64,000 bases of DNA from JALYJG01 sp033763555 (GCA_033763555.1 JANRKK010000015.1:3278-67277); one strand, 5' to 3'. Numbered from the stretch's first letter, positions 15,632 to 24,518 are shown. Translations and numbers: made by a program. Notes: generated by a model from the sequence alone, not told the origin.

Positions 15632-16480
15632 ATGAAATCCATCTCTCCCACTCTGCAGGCCCATCTGGATGGCGAGCTGACGACGCTTGCCTATCTGGTC
15701 AAAATCACGCGGGCGGATGGCGCGGTGAAAGGCTTCACGACGCATGACAGCAATCTGATCGTCGACGGTGTGACCTATAAGGCCGACGGCGCTTTTACGC
15801 CCAGCGCCCTGCAAAGCAGTTCAGGCCTCGCCACGGATAATCTTGAAGTGACGGGCATTCTCAACAGCGGCGATCTGGAGGACAGCGATATCGAGGCGGG
15901 CTATTACGACCAGGCGCGCGTGGATATCTATGTCTGCAACTGGGCGGATGTGACGCAAGGCGTGATGCAGTTGCGCCGCGGCTGGCTTGGCGAAGTGGCC
16001 TTGTCGGGCGGGCATTATGTCGCGGAAATGCGCGGGCTACATGATCTGCTGCAACGTCCTATCGGCGCGTATTACACCCCGGAATGCCGTTATGATCTTG
16101 GCGACAGCCGCTGCGCGGTGAATATTGCCGCGCTGACAGTGACAGGCAGCGTGACGTTAGTCGCCGACAATGCCAATTTTACCGACAGCAGCCGCAGCGA
16201 AAGCAATGATGTTTTCAATTACGGGAAGCTGACCTGGACAAGCGGCGCGAATAACGGCTTGAGCATGGAAGTGAAAGACTGGAACGGTTCGGCGAAGAAC
16301 TTTACTTTATGGCTGCCGATGCCGAATGCGGTGCAGATTGGTGATGGCTATGCGGTTTATCCCGGCTGTGACAAGCGCTTTTCCACCTGCCGCGATACCT
16401 TCAGCAACGCCGCGAATTTCGGCGGCTTCCCTTATGTGCCGGGCGTGGGAAATATTTTGAAATATCCGAATAGTCATTAA
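15632..16480 (+). CDS. tail hub protein, DUF2163 (GTA gp13-like)
   Basis: A 282-residue protein. It has the DUF2163 N-terminal part (LQAHLDGELTTLAYLVKITR) and the C-terminal phage_BR0599 domain with conserved cysteines (YYTPECRYDLGDSRCAVN, YPGCDKRFSTCRDTFSNAAN), which in the GTA structure bind an iron-sulfur cluster. ATG 15632 follows a palindromic repeat with no visible ribosome site; the same frame is open into the repeat from ATG 15584, which would add 16 residues encoded by the repeat. Which start is used is unresolved. Confidence 0.9.
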   Translation: MKSISPTLQAHLDGELTTLAYLVKITRADGAVKGFTTHDSNLIVDGVTYKADGAFTPSALQSSSGLATDNLEVTGILNSGDLEDSDIEAGYYDQARVDIYVCNWADVTQGVMQLRRGWLGEVALSGGHYVAEMRGLHDLLQRPIGAYYTPECRYDLGDSRCAVNIAALTVTGSVTLVADNANFTDSSRSESNDVFNYGKLTWTSGANNGLSMEVKDWNGSAKNFTLWLPMPNAVQIGDGYAVYPGCDKRFSTCRDTFSNAANFGGFPYVPGVGNILKYPNSH

Positions 16481-16485
16481 CAGCG

Positions 16486-16887
16486 ATGCTGCACGCCGCA
16501 TCCATGATCGCTGCCGCGCGGGCCTGCATCGGCACACCCTTTCATCATCAGGGGCGCGCGCCGGGCGCGGGGCTGGATTGCATCGGGCTTGTGATCATCG
16601 CACTACATGCCGCGGGTATCACTGTGCGCGATCGCACCGATTACAGTCGCCGACCGGATGGGGACAGCCTGGTGCGGGCGCTACAAGAACATGGCGCGAC
16701 GGCGGTCAGCGAGATTCAGGTAGGCGATATTCTTCTGTTCCGCTATGACCGTCAGCCGCAGCATGCGGCGCTGGCGACCGGGGCTGACAGCATGATCCAT
16801 AGCTTTGCGCCCGCAGGCGCGGTGGTGGAAACAACCATCGGTGACTACTGGCAGCGGCGGCTGGTGGGAATTTACAGGTTTATGTAG
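16486..16887 (+). CDS. NlpC/P60 tail-tip peptidase (GTA gp14-like)
   Basis: A 133-residue cysteine peptidase. Catalytic Cys32 is in GLDCIGLV and His93 in QPQHAALATG, the NlpC/P60 layout. In GTAs gp14 cleaves peptidoglycan peptides during entry. It starts five bases after the DUF2163 stop and completes the gp12-13-14 order. Three reverse-strand genes (16903-18449) separate it from the gp15-like gene that normally follows at once. Confidence 0.92.
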   Translation: MLHAASMIAAARACIGTPFHHQGRAPGAGLDCIGLVIIALHAAGITVRDRTDYSRRPDGDSLVRALQEHGATAVSEIQVGDILLFRYDRQPQHAALATGADSMIHSFAPAGAVVETTIGDYWQRRLVGIYRFM

Positions 16888-16902
16888 CGCTTACGGGATT
16901 AT

Positions 16903-17334
16903 CTAGCGCTTATCCAGGCCATTGAATTGTACAATCTTCAACCAGTGACCGAGCCTGTTGGTATCGCGCACCTTTTGAATCGTTTCCTTCGGCAAGGTAC
17001 GTCCTGGCAGCGTATCCTGCTGCTCACGTGTTGGCGAGTTGGTCTCCTTTGCAGCCACAGGCACGACAAATCGCCTTTGAGGTATGTCTTCAACGATAAC
17101 TCCGACAGCATTGCCATCACTGTGAATGACAGGGCCATAACCGATCTTTTTTACGGAACTAGAAATCGACATTTCCGATTGAGGCTGGCTTGAAAACCGC
17201 GAACCCACCCAAAGGCCCGTGCCAAGAACAACAGAAGCGCAGAGAGCAGCGCCTACACGTCTGAAGGTTTTTGCGCGTTTCTGGGCGGCTTTCCGTTCCT
17301 TGCGCTTTTGGTAATTTGTTTTCGCTGCGGCCAT
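16903..17334 (-). CDS. single-pass membrane protein of unknown function
   Basis: A 143-residue protein with a basic cytoplasmic start (NYQKRKERKAAQKRAK), one transmembrane helix (GAALCASVVLGTGLWVG, residues about 29-46) and an exported remainder without cysteines. The start at 17334 has GGAG upstream. First of three reverse-strand cargo genes wedged between gp14- and gp15-like genes. Function unknown. Confidence 0.6.
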   Translation of the reverse strand: MAAAKTNYQKRKERKAAQKRAKTFRRVGAALCASVVLGTGLWVGSRFSSQPQSEMSISSSVKKIGYGPVIHSDGNAVGVIVEDIPQRRFVVPVAAKETNSPTREQQDTLPGRTLPKETIQKVRDTNRLGHWLKIVQFNGLDKR

Positions 17335-17492
17335 AATCAATTCTCCAAAAGTTAAAATCGCCGTTTCAATTCCACGGATAATTTACAGGCCAAGCCCGAA
17401 ACTAAAAAGCAAATAATGTGGTTAATTTAACCGGATATATCAAAAATCCCTCGAAAAACAGGCTGTTTTCGGGGTTTTTGAATATTCGCTTT

Positions 17493-17903
17493 TTAAGGCG
17501 CGGCATCGCGTGGCTTGGTGAAAGACGGTATCGCCTTTGGGCGATATTCGACCGTCGACCACTTTCCCGGAATGTCGATGCCGTGACTGCTAACAGACCA
17601 TGCGCCATCAGATGACCGAAAGACACTAAGCTCTGCCGAATGACGCTCAGGCCACAAAAGATTGAGGTAACTATAGTCAATGATTTTGCCGTCGAGGCTC
17701 AACAAGTCTCTATCGCCCGATTGTACAGCAGTAGAAATACTGCGTTGAATAGCAGATCGCATTATTGTTGAATTGTAAAAATCTCTACCCGCTAGGCTTG
17801 CGAACGTACAAATGAGAGCATTTAACGCGAACACCCGGCTCCGTCGTATTGTTATAGGTTGTGCTGCAGATTTTGGCTTTTTCTCCGCCAATGCATAAGT
17901 CAT
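17493..17903 (-). CDS. hypothetical protein with N-terminal hydrophobic segment
   Basis: A 136-residue protein: a short basic start, a hydrophobic stretch (VFALNALICTFASLAG, about residues 24-40) that could be a signal anchor, then a soluble domain with LLSLDGKIIDYSYLNLLWP and a Trp-rich end. GAGAGA lies upstream of the start at 17903. It is co-oriented with and similar in design to its neighbours (basic tip, one hydrophobic segment, exported domain), but I see no clear homology to them. Confidence 0.5.
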   Translation of the reverse strand: MTYALAEKKPKSAAQPITIRRSRVFALNALICTFASLAGRDFYNSTIMRSAIQRSISTAVQSGDRDLLSLDGKIIDYSYLNLLWPERHSAELSVFRSSDGAWSVSSHGIDIPGKWSTVEYRPKAIPSFTKPRDAAP

Positions 17904-17951
17904 TTCTGTCTCTCTACAGAATGTTCACAAATTTCGTTTCATCGGCTCCGC

Positions 17952-18449
17952 TTATTGAAGTGCCAGTTTTTCGGTGCTGGGCTTCTGAAGGGTGACCTGA
18001 AGACGTCTGGAGCAGGCGGGCGAAGCATATTCGGTTTCGACCATGACATCTCCTGTTTCGGGATTCAGCCCCTGCAGGACATACACAACCTTTTTTGTTT
18101 CCAGTTCTTGTGTTCCTTGGCCTGCAGGAATAACGGATGGTCGTAGCTCCTGAAAATGGAACTTCATAGTTTCTTCAATTGTGGGAAGCAGATGAAGTGC
18201 GTCTGGAATTTTATTGTCGATTACCGTGCCTTCGGCTGTTGTAAGCAGGCAGTCACCTTGATCGATAGCCGCAGCGGCTTTGGTTTCGAGATTTGTTTTT
18301 TGTATGCGGATCCAATTTCCATTGGTCGAGACCATATCGCTCACGACTACACATGCCAACAGACTCGCGGCAAGGCTTGCATGTCGTCTTATGGGTATGG
18401 ACCATTTTTGCACTTTAGTAGATGCAGGGGTTTGTGTTTCCTCGGACAT
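17952..18449 (-). CDS. exported/membrane-anchored hypothetical protein
   Basis: A 165-residue protein with a cytoplasmic Lys/Arg segment, one hydrophobic helix (HASLAASLLACVVVSDMV, about 24-41), then an extracytoplasmic domain with two cysteines (GDCLLTTAEGTVI and ASPACSRRLQV). GGAGG sits five bases before ATG 18449. The same frame is open far beyond this start, but that part is antisense to the tail-tip gene. Third member of the reverse-strand trio. Confidence 0.6.
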   Translation of the reverse strand: MSEETQTPASTKVQKWSIPIRRHASLAASLLACVVVSDMVSTNGNWIRIQKTNLETKAAAAIDQGDCLLTTAEGTVIDNKIPDALHLLPTIEETMKFHFQELRPSVIPAGQGTQELETKKVVYVLQGLNPETGDVMVETEYASPACSRRLQVTLQKPSTEKLALQ

Positions 18450-18575
18450 ATCGCCTCCTTGCAAATTCATAGTTTGCATTATCAGGTGTCCTGATTTCTC
18501 CACAGCTTTGATCAGCTTCCCGTCAAAGTAAAGAGGGGAGTTTATGGTTAACCTTTCGATCCTTGGTTTTCCGAC

Positions 18576-21500
18576 ATGGCCTCCATCATTCTTCGTTCCG
18601 TCGGTTCGGCCGTCGGCAATGCGCTGCTGCCCGGCATCGGCGGCGCGTTTCTGGGCAATCTGGGCCGCAGCATCGGCGGCCTGATCGACGGGCAACTCGG
18701 TCTCGGCGGAACCTATCAGGGGCCGCGACTTGAAAATCTTGGCGTGCAGGATTCGCGCTATGGCGCGGGCATTCCCATCATCTATGGTCGCGCGCGCGTG
18801 GCGGGCAATGTCATCTGGTCGAGTGACCTGATCGAAACCTCGCACAACAGCAGTTTTTCCGGCGGCAAGGGCGGCATCTTCAGCAGCGGCTCGGCCACCA
18901 GCACGACCTATAGTTACAGCGCGCATTGCGCCGTCGGTATCGCGCAGGGGCCCATCGGCGGCATCGGCACCATCTGGGCCGACAGCAAGGTGATTTACCA
19001 GAACGGCGTCTGGGCTTCCGGTATTCTCGACAGCGCGACGATTTACACGGGCACGGCTACGCAGGGGCCGGATGCTTTCATGGAATCCCTGCTGGGCAGC
19101 GGCAATGTGCCCGGCTATCGCGGTCTGGCCTATATCGTGTTCGAGAATTTGCAATTGTCGAATTTCGGAAACCGCCTGCCGAATTTGACGTTCGAGATTC
19201 TGCCCATTCCGGCCACGGCAGTACCGGAAATTCTCGGCAGCGTGAATGCCAATATCAGCCAACGCACGCAAACGCCGCAATCCGGCGGCATGCTGCCCAT
19301 CGTGCTGGAAGGCGGTGCGGCAGTACGCCGCGTGCTGGCGGGCGGTTACAAGGTGACGGGCTCCAACTGTGTTTTCGAGGTGGTGGAATATGATGTTACG
19401 GATACGATCCCTGTGGAGCTGGCTCGGACGTCGAGCACGAGTTTTACGTCGGGCGATGTGGCGGATAGCAGCTGGGCTCTGGCGCCGGACGGCCGCACGG
19501 TCGCGTTCTATCTGGAAAATGGTACGCCGCTTCTTCACACGCTAGCGCTGTACGATATCGAAACGCGGCAGTTCGGCACGCCGCTGGCGGCCAGCATGGC
19601 GTCCTCCACCGGGCTGCGGCAGACCGCCTGGATCGATGCGCAGCATATTGTCATCGATGATGCTTCGGGTACGTCGCGCGGCGTGCGAGTGTTTGCACGC
19701 GCGGGGCTGGGGCTTGTCGATCTCGGCTTTTTCGATGTGTGGGGCGCGGGTTCGGTTTCGACGCGCAAGCTGCTGGGTTACGCGCAATTCACCGCTTTTG
19801 CGGGCGGATTGCTTGCTTACATGACCGATGTCTCGGGCAGTTATTTTTCCGCGCTCTATGCACGTCCTTTGGCCTGGCGCAACAATGCGCTGGCGGTTGG
19901 TGCGGCCTATACGCTGGCCAGCGGCTTGACGCCGGGAACAGGCAGCGGTGGCCACGCGAACTTGATCCGCACGGGCGACGCTGAATGGACTTTGTGCTTC
20001 GGTACGGTCGCGGATTATCATCTGATGTCGTTTGAGCCGGGTTTATCCTCCGGCACCGTTACGCGCTCTTGGCAGAGTTTTTCACCGGGCTTTGGTGTCG
20101 GCACCACGAATTTCCCGGTATTTTACGGCGACCGTCTGGTCGTCATCCATCGCAGCGCGTTCGAGAATATCTACCGCCTGTCGGAAGTCACTCTGGATTC
20201 CGGCGGCTTTACCGTGGCGCTGAGTGCTGTTGCAGCTACAGGGCTGGCGAAAGTCAGCGCGTTCGGCGCGATGCGGCTCGACAGCGCGCGGTTTCTGCTG
20301 CTGGGCTCCGGCGGCTTTACCTATAATCTTGGCGAGTTCGCCATCGTCAAACGCGGCGATACGGGCGACAGCATCCAGAATATTCTGACCGACATTCTCA
20401 CCCGCGCGGGCTATGACAGCGTCGATTATGACGTCGCATCGCTGGGCGATGTCAGTGTTGACGGTTATGTGCTGCCGGAACCGACCACGGGCCGTGCGGC
20501 GATCGAGCCGTTGCAGGTGTTCCAGCCTTTCGACCTGATCGAAAGCGGCGATGAACTGGTGGCTGTGCCGCGCAGCGGTGCGGCGGATGTCACCATTCCC
20601 GCCGCCGAATGGCGCGCCGCGCCCGAGCGTAAGGATCAACCGCCCGCGCTCGACACCATCCGCGCGCAGGAGCTCGACCTGCCGCTGGAAGTGAATATCG
20701 ATTACATCGATGCCGGACGGGATTTTGAGATTAACAGCCAGCGTGCACGGCGCATCGTTACGCGCGCCAAGGCGGTGCAGAAAATCGCGCTGCCGATCGT
20801 TTGCGCCTCCAACATCGCCAAGCGCATGGCGGAAACGCGGCTTTACGCCGCCTGGGCGGAGCGCGAACTGGTGCGCGTGCGAATTTCCAGGCGCTGGCTG
20901 GCGCTTGATCCCGGCGATATCGTTGATCTGGATGACGGGCGTTTGCTACGCGTCACCGCCATCAACCAGGTTGGTGGCTTGATGGAGCTGGAAGGCTTCT
21001 TCGTCAATGAAGCGACGCAAAGCAGCGCGGCGGCGGCCGATGCCGGGCAGGGCGCGGATCATCCCGCGCTCGCACCGCTCGACAGCATTTTGTATTTGAT
21101 GGATTTGCCGCTGCTGCAGGCGGCGGATGACCAGCCGGGCTTTTATGCCGCGGCAACCGGATTGCCGGGATGGAACGGTGCATCGCTCTGGCGTGCATCC
21201 GACGGCGTGAATTACAGTGCGGTGGCGTCCCTGCCTGCGGCGGCCATCAGCGGCATGGCCGTGACGGCGCTGGCCAACGCGCCCTGCGATTATATGGATC
21301 GCGCGCACAGCGTGCAGGTGCAGATTGTTCAGGGTTCGCTGTCCAGTTGCTCGGAGAGTGATCTCTATAATGGCGCGAATGCGGCCCTTCTGGGCGGCGA
21401 GATTATCCAGTTTCAGACCGCGACGCTGACAGGGCCGGGGCTTTATACGCTCAGCAATCTGTTGCGCGGGCGGCGCGGCAGCGAGTGGGCGGCTTCCACG

Positions 21501-21998
21501 CATGCGGTGGGCGAGGATTTTGTTATCCTGACGCCGGGCGCGGTGAATTTCGTTCCGGCGCTTTCGACCGACCGCGGCCGGAGTTATGCATTCCGCGCGC
21601 TGACCAAGGGGCAGACGCTTGGCGATGCGCAGGACAGTGCTTTCACTTATCAGCTGCGGACACTGCAGCCCTTTGCGCCCGCGCATCTGGCGGGTGTGCG
21701 CGCCAGCGGCACAGGGAGTGATTTGACCTTGTCATGGAAGCGCCGCGCGCGGATCAGCGCCGACTGGGTTGATTATGTCGATGTGCCGCTGGACGAGCCG
21801 GAAGAATTGTACGATGTCGAGATCATGAATGGCGGCAGCGTGATGCGAAGCTTCCTCAGCCTCACATCGCCAACCGCCGCCTACAGCGCCGCGAACCAGA
21901 GCAGTGACTGGGGCGTCGTGCCATCGAATTTCACGGTGCGGGTCTATCAGATCAGCGCACGCTACGGCCGCGGCCGTGCGGCGGAGGCGGTGGTGTGA
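18576..21998 (+). CDS. tail-tip / baseplate hub protein (GTA gp15-like)
   Basis: A 1140-residue protein. The N-terminus (NALLPGIGGAFLGNLGRSIG, then LGVQDSRYGAGIPIIYGRARVAGNVIW in two parts) is diagnostic of GTA gp15/host-specificity proteins. About 620-900 carries the Phage-tail_3 region (TDILTRAGYDSVDYDV; LPLEVNIDYIDAGRDFEI). The usual GTA protein has a TIM-barrel glycosidase; I do not see it. Instead residues about 235-600 contain repeats like a beta-propeller (SSWALAPDGRTVAFYLENG). It should form the spike that contacts and perforates the envelope. No strong ribosome site is evident at ATG 18576. Confidence 0.9.
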   Translation: MASIILRSVGSAVGNALLPGIGGAFLGNLGRSIGGLIDGQLGLGGTYQGPRLENLGVQDSRYGAGIPIIYGRARVAGNVIWSSDLIETSHNSSFSGGKGGIFSSGSATSTTYSYSAHCAVGIAQGPIGGIGTIWADSKVIYQNGVWASGILDSATIYTGTATQGPDAFMESLLGSGNVPGYRGLAYIVFENLQLSNFGNRLPNLTFEILPIPATAVPEILGSVNANISQRTQTPQSGGMLPIVLEGGAAVRRVLAGGYKVTGSNCVFEVVEYDVTDTIPVELARTSSTSFTSGDVADSSWALAPDGRTVAFYLENGTPLLHTLALYDIETRQFGTPLAASMASSTGLRQTAWIDAQHIVIDDASGTSRGVRVFARAGLGLVDLGFFDVWGAGSVSTRKLLGYAQFTAFAGGLLAYMTDVSGSYFSALYARPLAWRNNALAVGAAYTLASGLTPGTGSGGHANLIRTGDAEWTLCFGTVADYHLMSFEPGLSSGTVTRSWQSFSPGFGVGTTNFPVFYGDRLVVIHRSAFENIYRLSEVTLDSGGFTVALSAVAATGLAKVSAFGAMRLDSARFLLLGSGGFTYNLGEFAIVKRGDTGDSIQNILTDILTRAGYDSVDYDVASLGDVSVDGYVLPEPTTGRAAIEPLQVFQPFDLIESGDELVAVPRSGAADVTIPAAEWRAAPERKDQPPALDTIRAQELDLPLEVNIDYIDAGRDFEINSQRARRIVTRAKAVQKIALPIVCASNIAKRMAETRLYAAWAERELVRVRISRRWLALDPGDIVDLDDGRLLRVTAINQVGGLMELEGFFVNEATQSSAAAADAGQGADHPALAPLDSILYLMDLPLLQAADDQPGFYAAATGLPGWNGASLWRASDGVNYSAVASLPAAAISGMAVTALANAPCDYMDRAHSVQVQIVQGSLSSCSESDLYNGANAALLGGEIIQFQTATLTGPGLYTLSNLLRGRRGSEWAASTHAVGEDFVILTPGAVNFVPALSTDRGRSYAFRALTKGQTLGDAQDSAFTYQLRTLQPFAPAHLAGVRASGTGSDLTLSWKRRARISADWVDYVDVPLDEPEELYDVEIMNGGSVMRSFLSLTSPTAAYSAANQSSDWGVVPSNFTVRVYQISARYGRGRAAEAVV

Positions 21999-22001
21999 GG
22001 G

Positions 22002-22313
22002 TTAAAGAGCTATATCGCGGCAATGTATGCCGGAACGAAACCTGTCGCATCGGATAGCACGAGGGTCACTGGTCATATCATTCTTACGACATAGACCATA
22101 GATCGTGGGACTTTCCTCTAAGGGAATATCGTTCAGTATCGAAGAGATTTCGGTTTTGCATGCTTCGGGGGTTAGAAAATGACCTAAACTTCTATCCTCT
22201 CCGGAGGGTAGAACAAGGGTGCCATGTATCGGCCAATCTTCTTGTCTACATCCCGATGTGGCGGCGCATAAAGCGATCCCGGCGGCGACGATAAATTTCC
22301 TCGTGGATGACAT
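22002..22313 (-). CDS. small lipoprotein with single disulfide-type module
   Basis: A 103-residue lipoprotein. The signal peptide (KFIVAAGIALCAATSGC) ends in a lipobox Cys. The mature part has one copy of the module seen in tandem in neighbouring genes: a strand (IHGTLVL), then HFLTPEAC, a helix (KTEISSILNDI) and YGLC. AAGGGG stands eight bases before ATG 22313. Leader, ribosome site and promoter region closely match those of 22688-23023, so the two arose by duplication at their 5' ends. It ends three bases after the tail-tip gene, tail to tail. Confidence 0.65.
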   Translation of the reverse strand: MSSTRKFIVAAGIALCAATSGCRQEDWPIHGTLVLPSGEDRSLGHFLTPEACKTEISSILNDIPLEESPTIYGLCRKNDMTSDPRAIRCDRFRSGIHCRDIAL

Positions 22314-22343
22314 GGCAATCCCCTTCAATCGTTCATGTCAGCC

Positions 22344-22370
22344 ATTGTACGGACAGAAAAGGAAAGTCAA
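22344..22370 (-). promoter_or_regulatory. predicted promoter of the 22002 lipoprotein gene
   Basis: On the minus strand TTGACT (22370-22365) and TACAAT (22349-22344) are separated by 15 bp. The same layout with the same spacing recurs upstream of the paralogous-leader gene at 23065-23091 (TTTACT..TACAAT), within a longer conserved stretch, which argues that it is functional. Confidence 0.5.
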
Positions 22371-22445
22371 AGCGGATAATAAGGTTAACTCCACCGCCGG
22401 GAACAGAAAATACCCTTGGTTTTCAAGGTGGCGCGGTGGGAGCGG

Positions 22446-22637
22446 TTATTTAGGTGTGAGGTCTTTGGGTTTATTGCCTGTACGAGGAGGTTTTTGACCT
22501 TCTTTTCTCTTCGGTGGCGCGAAGGATTCAACATGAGGCCCTGATCCTGGAACAGGGCCTTTGTGAAATTCAGGAGTGATCGGAAGAATCGTTTCTTCAC
22601 CGCCGGGTCGTCGAGGTTCGTTCTTTTTAGAAGGCAT
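22446..22637 (-). CDS. small basic proline-rich protein, 63 aa
   Basis: A 63-residue protein beginning MPSKKNEPRRPGGEE and ending in PPRTGNKPKDLTPK. It is dominated by Pro, Lys, Gly and Glu, with no hydrophobic core, so it is probably disordered. A GGAGATATTTT spacer precedes the start at 22637. It may bind nucleic acid or a partner; no family is recognised. Confidence 0.5.
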   Translation of the reverse strand: MPSKKNEPRRPGGEETILPITPEFHKGPVPGSGPHVESFAPPKRKEGQKPPRTGNKPKDLTPK

Positions 22638-22687
22638 AAAATATCTCCTCACATCAGGTTGATAAGAGAGGTGATTGCGTTCTCTTG

Positions 22688-23023
22688 TTACAGCGAAGGG
22701 TTCGGAAAAGAACCTTGCACCATGCAAGCGGGAACGCTCGGTGTGCTGTTGGGGCTTTCCTGGCCAGCGGCGGCGTCTTGACCATCTGCGCCGCGCAGCT
22801 TGTTTTCCAGAACGCCGATAGAGTTAGTAACTATATTGTTTATAGTGTCAGAAGCGTTGGCAGCGGCTTGTTCCAATCCTGTGCGGATATTAATTATGCC
22901 GCGTGATGTTTCGCCGACAATACCTACATTGTCTTTATGGTGGTTAAGGGCTGTTGTGCATCCCGATGTAGCGGCACAAGCAGCGATCCCGGCGGCGACG
23001 AAAAGTCTCTTCATGGATGACAT
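22688..23023 (-). CDS. small lipoprotein sharing its leader with the 22002 gene
   Basis: A 111-residue lipoprotein with leader LFVAAGIAACAATSGC, nearly identical to that of the 22002 gene, but with an unrelated mature part: a long helix (SRGIINIRTGLEQAAANASD, continuing to about residue 78) that may be a coiled coil, then a Ser/Pro-rich tail. AAGGGG precedes the start at 23023. A shared 5' region with different mature domains suggests domain swapping behind a common export cassette. Confidence 0.6.
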   Translation of the reverse strand: MSSMKRLFVAAGIAACAATSGCTTALNHHKDNVGIVGETSRGIINIRTGLEQAAANASDTINNIVTNSIGVLENKLRGADGQDAAAGQESPNSTPSVPACMVQGSFPNPSL

Positions 23024-23064
23024 GGCAAAACCCCTTAAATTAAATGTCTTTAACTATGCCATTT

Positions 23065-23091
23065 ATTGTACGGGCAAAGAATGAAAGTAAA
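23065..23091 (-). promoter_or_regulatory. predicted promoter of the 22688 lipoprotein gene
   Basis: TTTACT (23091-23086) and TACAAT (23070-23065) on the minus strand with a 15-bp spacer, matching the layout at 22344-22370. The downstream leader up to the start codon is also similar in both places. Confidence 0.45.
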
Positions 23092-23165
23092 AAGCGGATA
23101 ACAAGGTTAATGTACCCGCTTTATTCCATGCTGCCGTTGATTTTGCAGAGACAATCGCTTTGCCG

Positions 23166-23495
23166 TCAGCTTGCAGCGAGAGCGCGCACAGGCAAACGGA
23201 AAGGCGGTGGCGGGCCAGGAATGCGGTTGCAAGGTTGCTTGGCCAGCGGAAGGGCTTCTCTCGTAGTGTTTGCATGAATATACATGACAAGGTGATGGTC
23301 GGTTGGCCCGACAACCAGGCGCTGATATTTTTCTTCAGCATCACGAAACAGAATGGGTTTGTCGGCAAGTTCAATGCCGCGTCTCTGGAATAATTGCACA
23401 ATCGAACCCATATCCGCCGGATGTACGGGCTTTTCGTCCTTGCGGTAAATAATCATTACATCTTCGATCATGTAGAAATCATGAGGGTTTCTCAT
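23166..23495 (-). CDS. hypothetical soluble protein of the cargo island
   Basis: A 109-residue protein without a signal peptide. It has a strand-rich N-terminus (FYMIEDVMIIYRKDE), a helix (ADMGSIVQLFQRRGIEL), and strands around QRLVVGPTDHHLVMYIHANT, an alpha/beta pattern. ATG 23495 follows GAAGGA at about ten bases; an alternative ATG six codons upstream is possible. Unlike its neighbours it appears cytoplasmic. Function unknown. Confidence 0.45.
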   Translation of the reverse strand: MRNPHDFYMIEDVMIIYRKDEKPVHPADMGSIVQLFQRRGIELADKPILFRDAEEKYQRLVVGPTDHHLVMYIHANTTREALPLAKQPCNRIPGPPPPFRLPVRALAAS

Positions 23496-23589
23496 CGTTC
23501 CATTATCCTTCATCGGTTAAATCATGGTGCGAACAGCCTGGATAAATCCGGGCCGCGTGACTTAGCATAATTTATTTTCGGGATTCCAG

Positions 23590-23615
23590 TTTTTTCTGCG
23601 TCCGTGCAGAAAAAA
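23590..23615. terminator. bidirectional terminator-like hairpin
   Basis: TTTTTTCTGC and GCAGAAAAAA form a perfect 10-bp stem around a 6-nt loop. It lies after the minus-strand gene ending at 23647 and before the next one. A degraded family-A/B repeat end (GGAATGACGTTAC, around 23638) is adjacent. Confidence 0.5.
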
Positions 23616-23646
23616 ATCCACATCAATTCAGGGTTGCGGAATGACG

Positions 23647-23916
23647 TTACGGGGTTGGTCTGAGGTTGGGGAGTACAAGTCTTACCCTGCCATCGGGCAG
23701 GCGATTAATTTCCATATCGGCACATCTTACCGGATGTGTTCCTGGTGCTGCCTTTACCGCCCGATTGACGCAATCAGCCGTTGTTTGGGGCCGGGCTTGT
23801 TGGGAAGCCGGAGCTGGTTTGGGAGCTTTCGCTTTCTGTGCCAAAGCGGGCGAGGCCGTGGCCAGGAGGGCGGCGCTGGCGGTGGCAACCAGGGTTTTGA
23901 TGAGAGCGGGTTTCAT
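23647..23916 (-). CDS. small secreted protein, 89 aa
   Basis: An 89-residue protein with a classical signal peptide cleaved after ALA (LVATASAALLATASPALA). The mature part begins Lys/Ala/Pro-rich and then has two Cys (ADCVNRAVKA, VRCADMEINR), ending in RVRLVLPNLRP. The Cys-helix-Cys spacing resembles a minimal version of the island's module but lacks the GxF strand. AAAGGA precedes the start. Confidence 0.55.
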   Translation of the reverse strand: MKPALIKTLVATASAALLATASPALAQKAKAPKPAPASQQARPQTTADCVNRAVKAAPGTHPVRCADMEINRLPDGRVRLVLPNLRPTP

Positions 23917-24006
23917 ATCTTTTATCCTTTAATAAATTCCGGAATATAGGTGGCAGAATAACAATTTCCGGCAGGGCTGTAAATTGTTGCAAGCCGAAAG
24001 AAATAT

Positions 24007-24504
24007 TCAGCGCCTGGCCAGAACACGCTCCCTTTTATGGTTAATGGCCATGCCGCTGCCATCGGGGCGGCGGCACTCGGCCCAGAAATCGGGGCTGCTG
24101 CTGGTGAAGGCGTGAGCCCTTGCTCTGCATTCGTCGAAGTCAGCATAATTCCAATAGCCGGGCTCGCCATCCCACCCGCCGAAAGTTCCACGGATAGAGT
24201 TGGCTTCGCGTTGTTTATCATAATCATTCATGTGGGGAAGCATTTCCCAGATTTCTTTGCGGCAGTTGGAAGAAGAAAGGGGAAGAACCCGGTTGATGGC
24301 AACGGTGGCGTCCAGGCAGGCATTGTAACCGCCCTTTGCAAATTTTAAGTAGAAACCGAGGGTTTCAATAGGAATGAATTGACCCTCGTAAAGAGTATCG
24401 GCATTCGGTTTTTTGGTTTCGGATTGGGCGCGGACAGGCGCAGCCGTGAGGAAAAGGGCGCTGGCGGCGGCAACAAAAGACGCCAAGGTCTTGCGGTTTG
24501 GCAT
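24007..24504 (-). CDS. secreted two-module cysteine protein (paralogue group 1)
   Basis: A 165-residue protein with a signal peptide ending VRA. The mature part holds two related modules of about 45 residues: YEGQF...GGYNAC...SNC (about 40-82) and IRGTFGGWDG...FDEC...WAEC (about 103-146). Each is a strand with GxF, a short hydrophobic strand, Cys at a helix start, and a closing Cys. The second module shares GTFGGWDG and DEC with 25134-25622, showing common descent. Probably periplasmic or released, with two disulfides. Function unknown. Confidence 0.6.
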   Translation of the reverse strand: MPNRKTLASFVAAASALFLTAAPVRAQSETKKPNADTLYEGQFIPIETLGFYLKFAKGGYNACLDATVAINRVLPLSSSNCRKEIWEMLPHMNDYDKQREANSIRGTFGGWDGEPGYWNYADFDECRARAHAFTSSSPDFWAECRRPDGSGMAINHKRERVLARR

Positions 24505-24518
24505 ATTATGCCTCCTTG

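Noticed and set aside
18450..19538. Long minus-strand extension of the 17952 gene over the tail-tip gene
   Set aside because: It is antisense to a well-supported structural gene, has Arg/His/Ala composition typical of a GC-rich shadow frame, and a strong ribosome site marks the real start at 18449.
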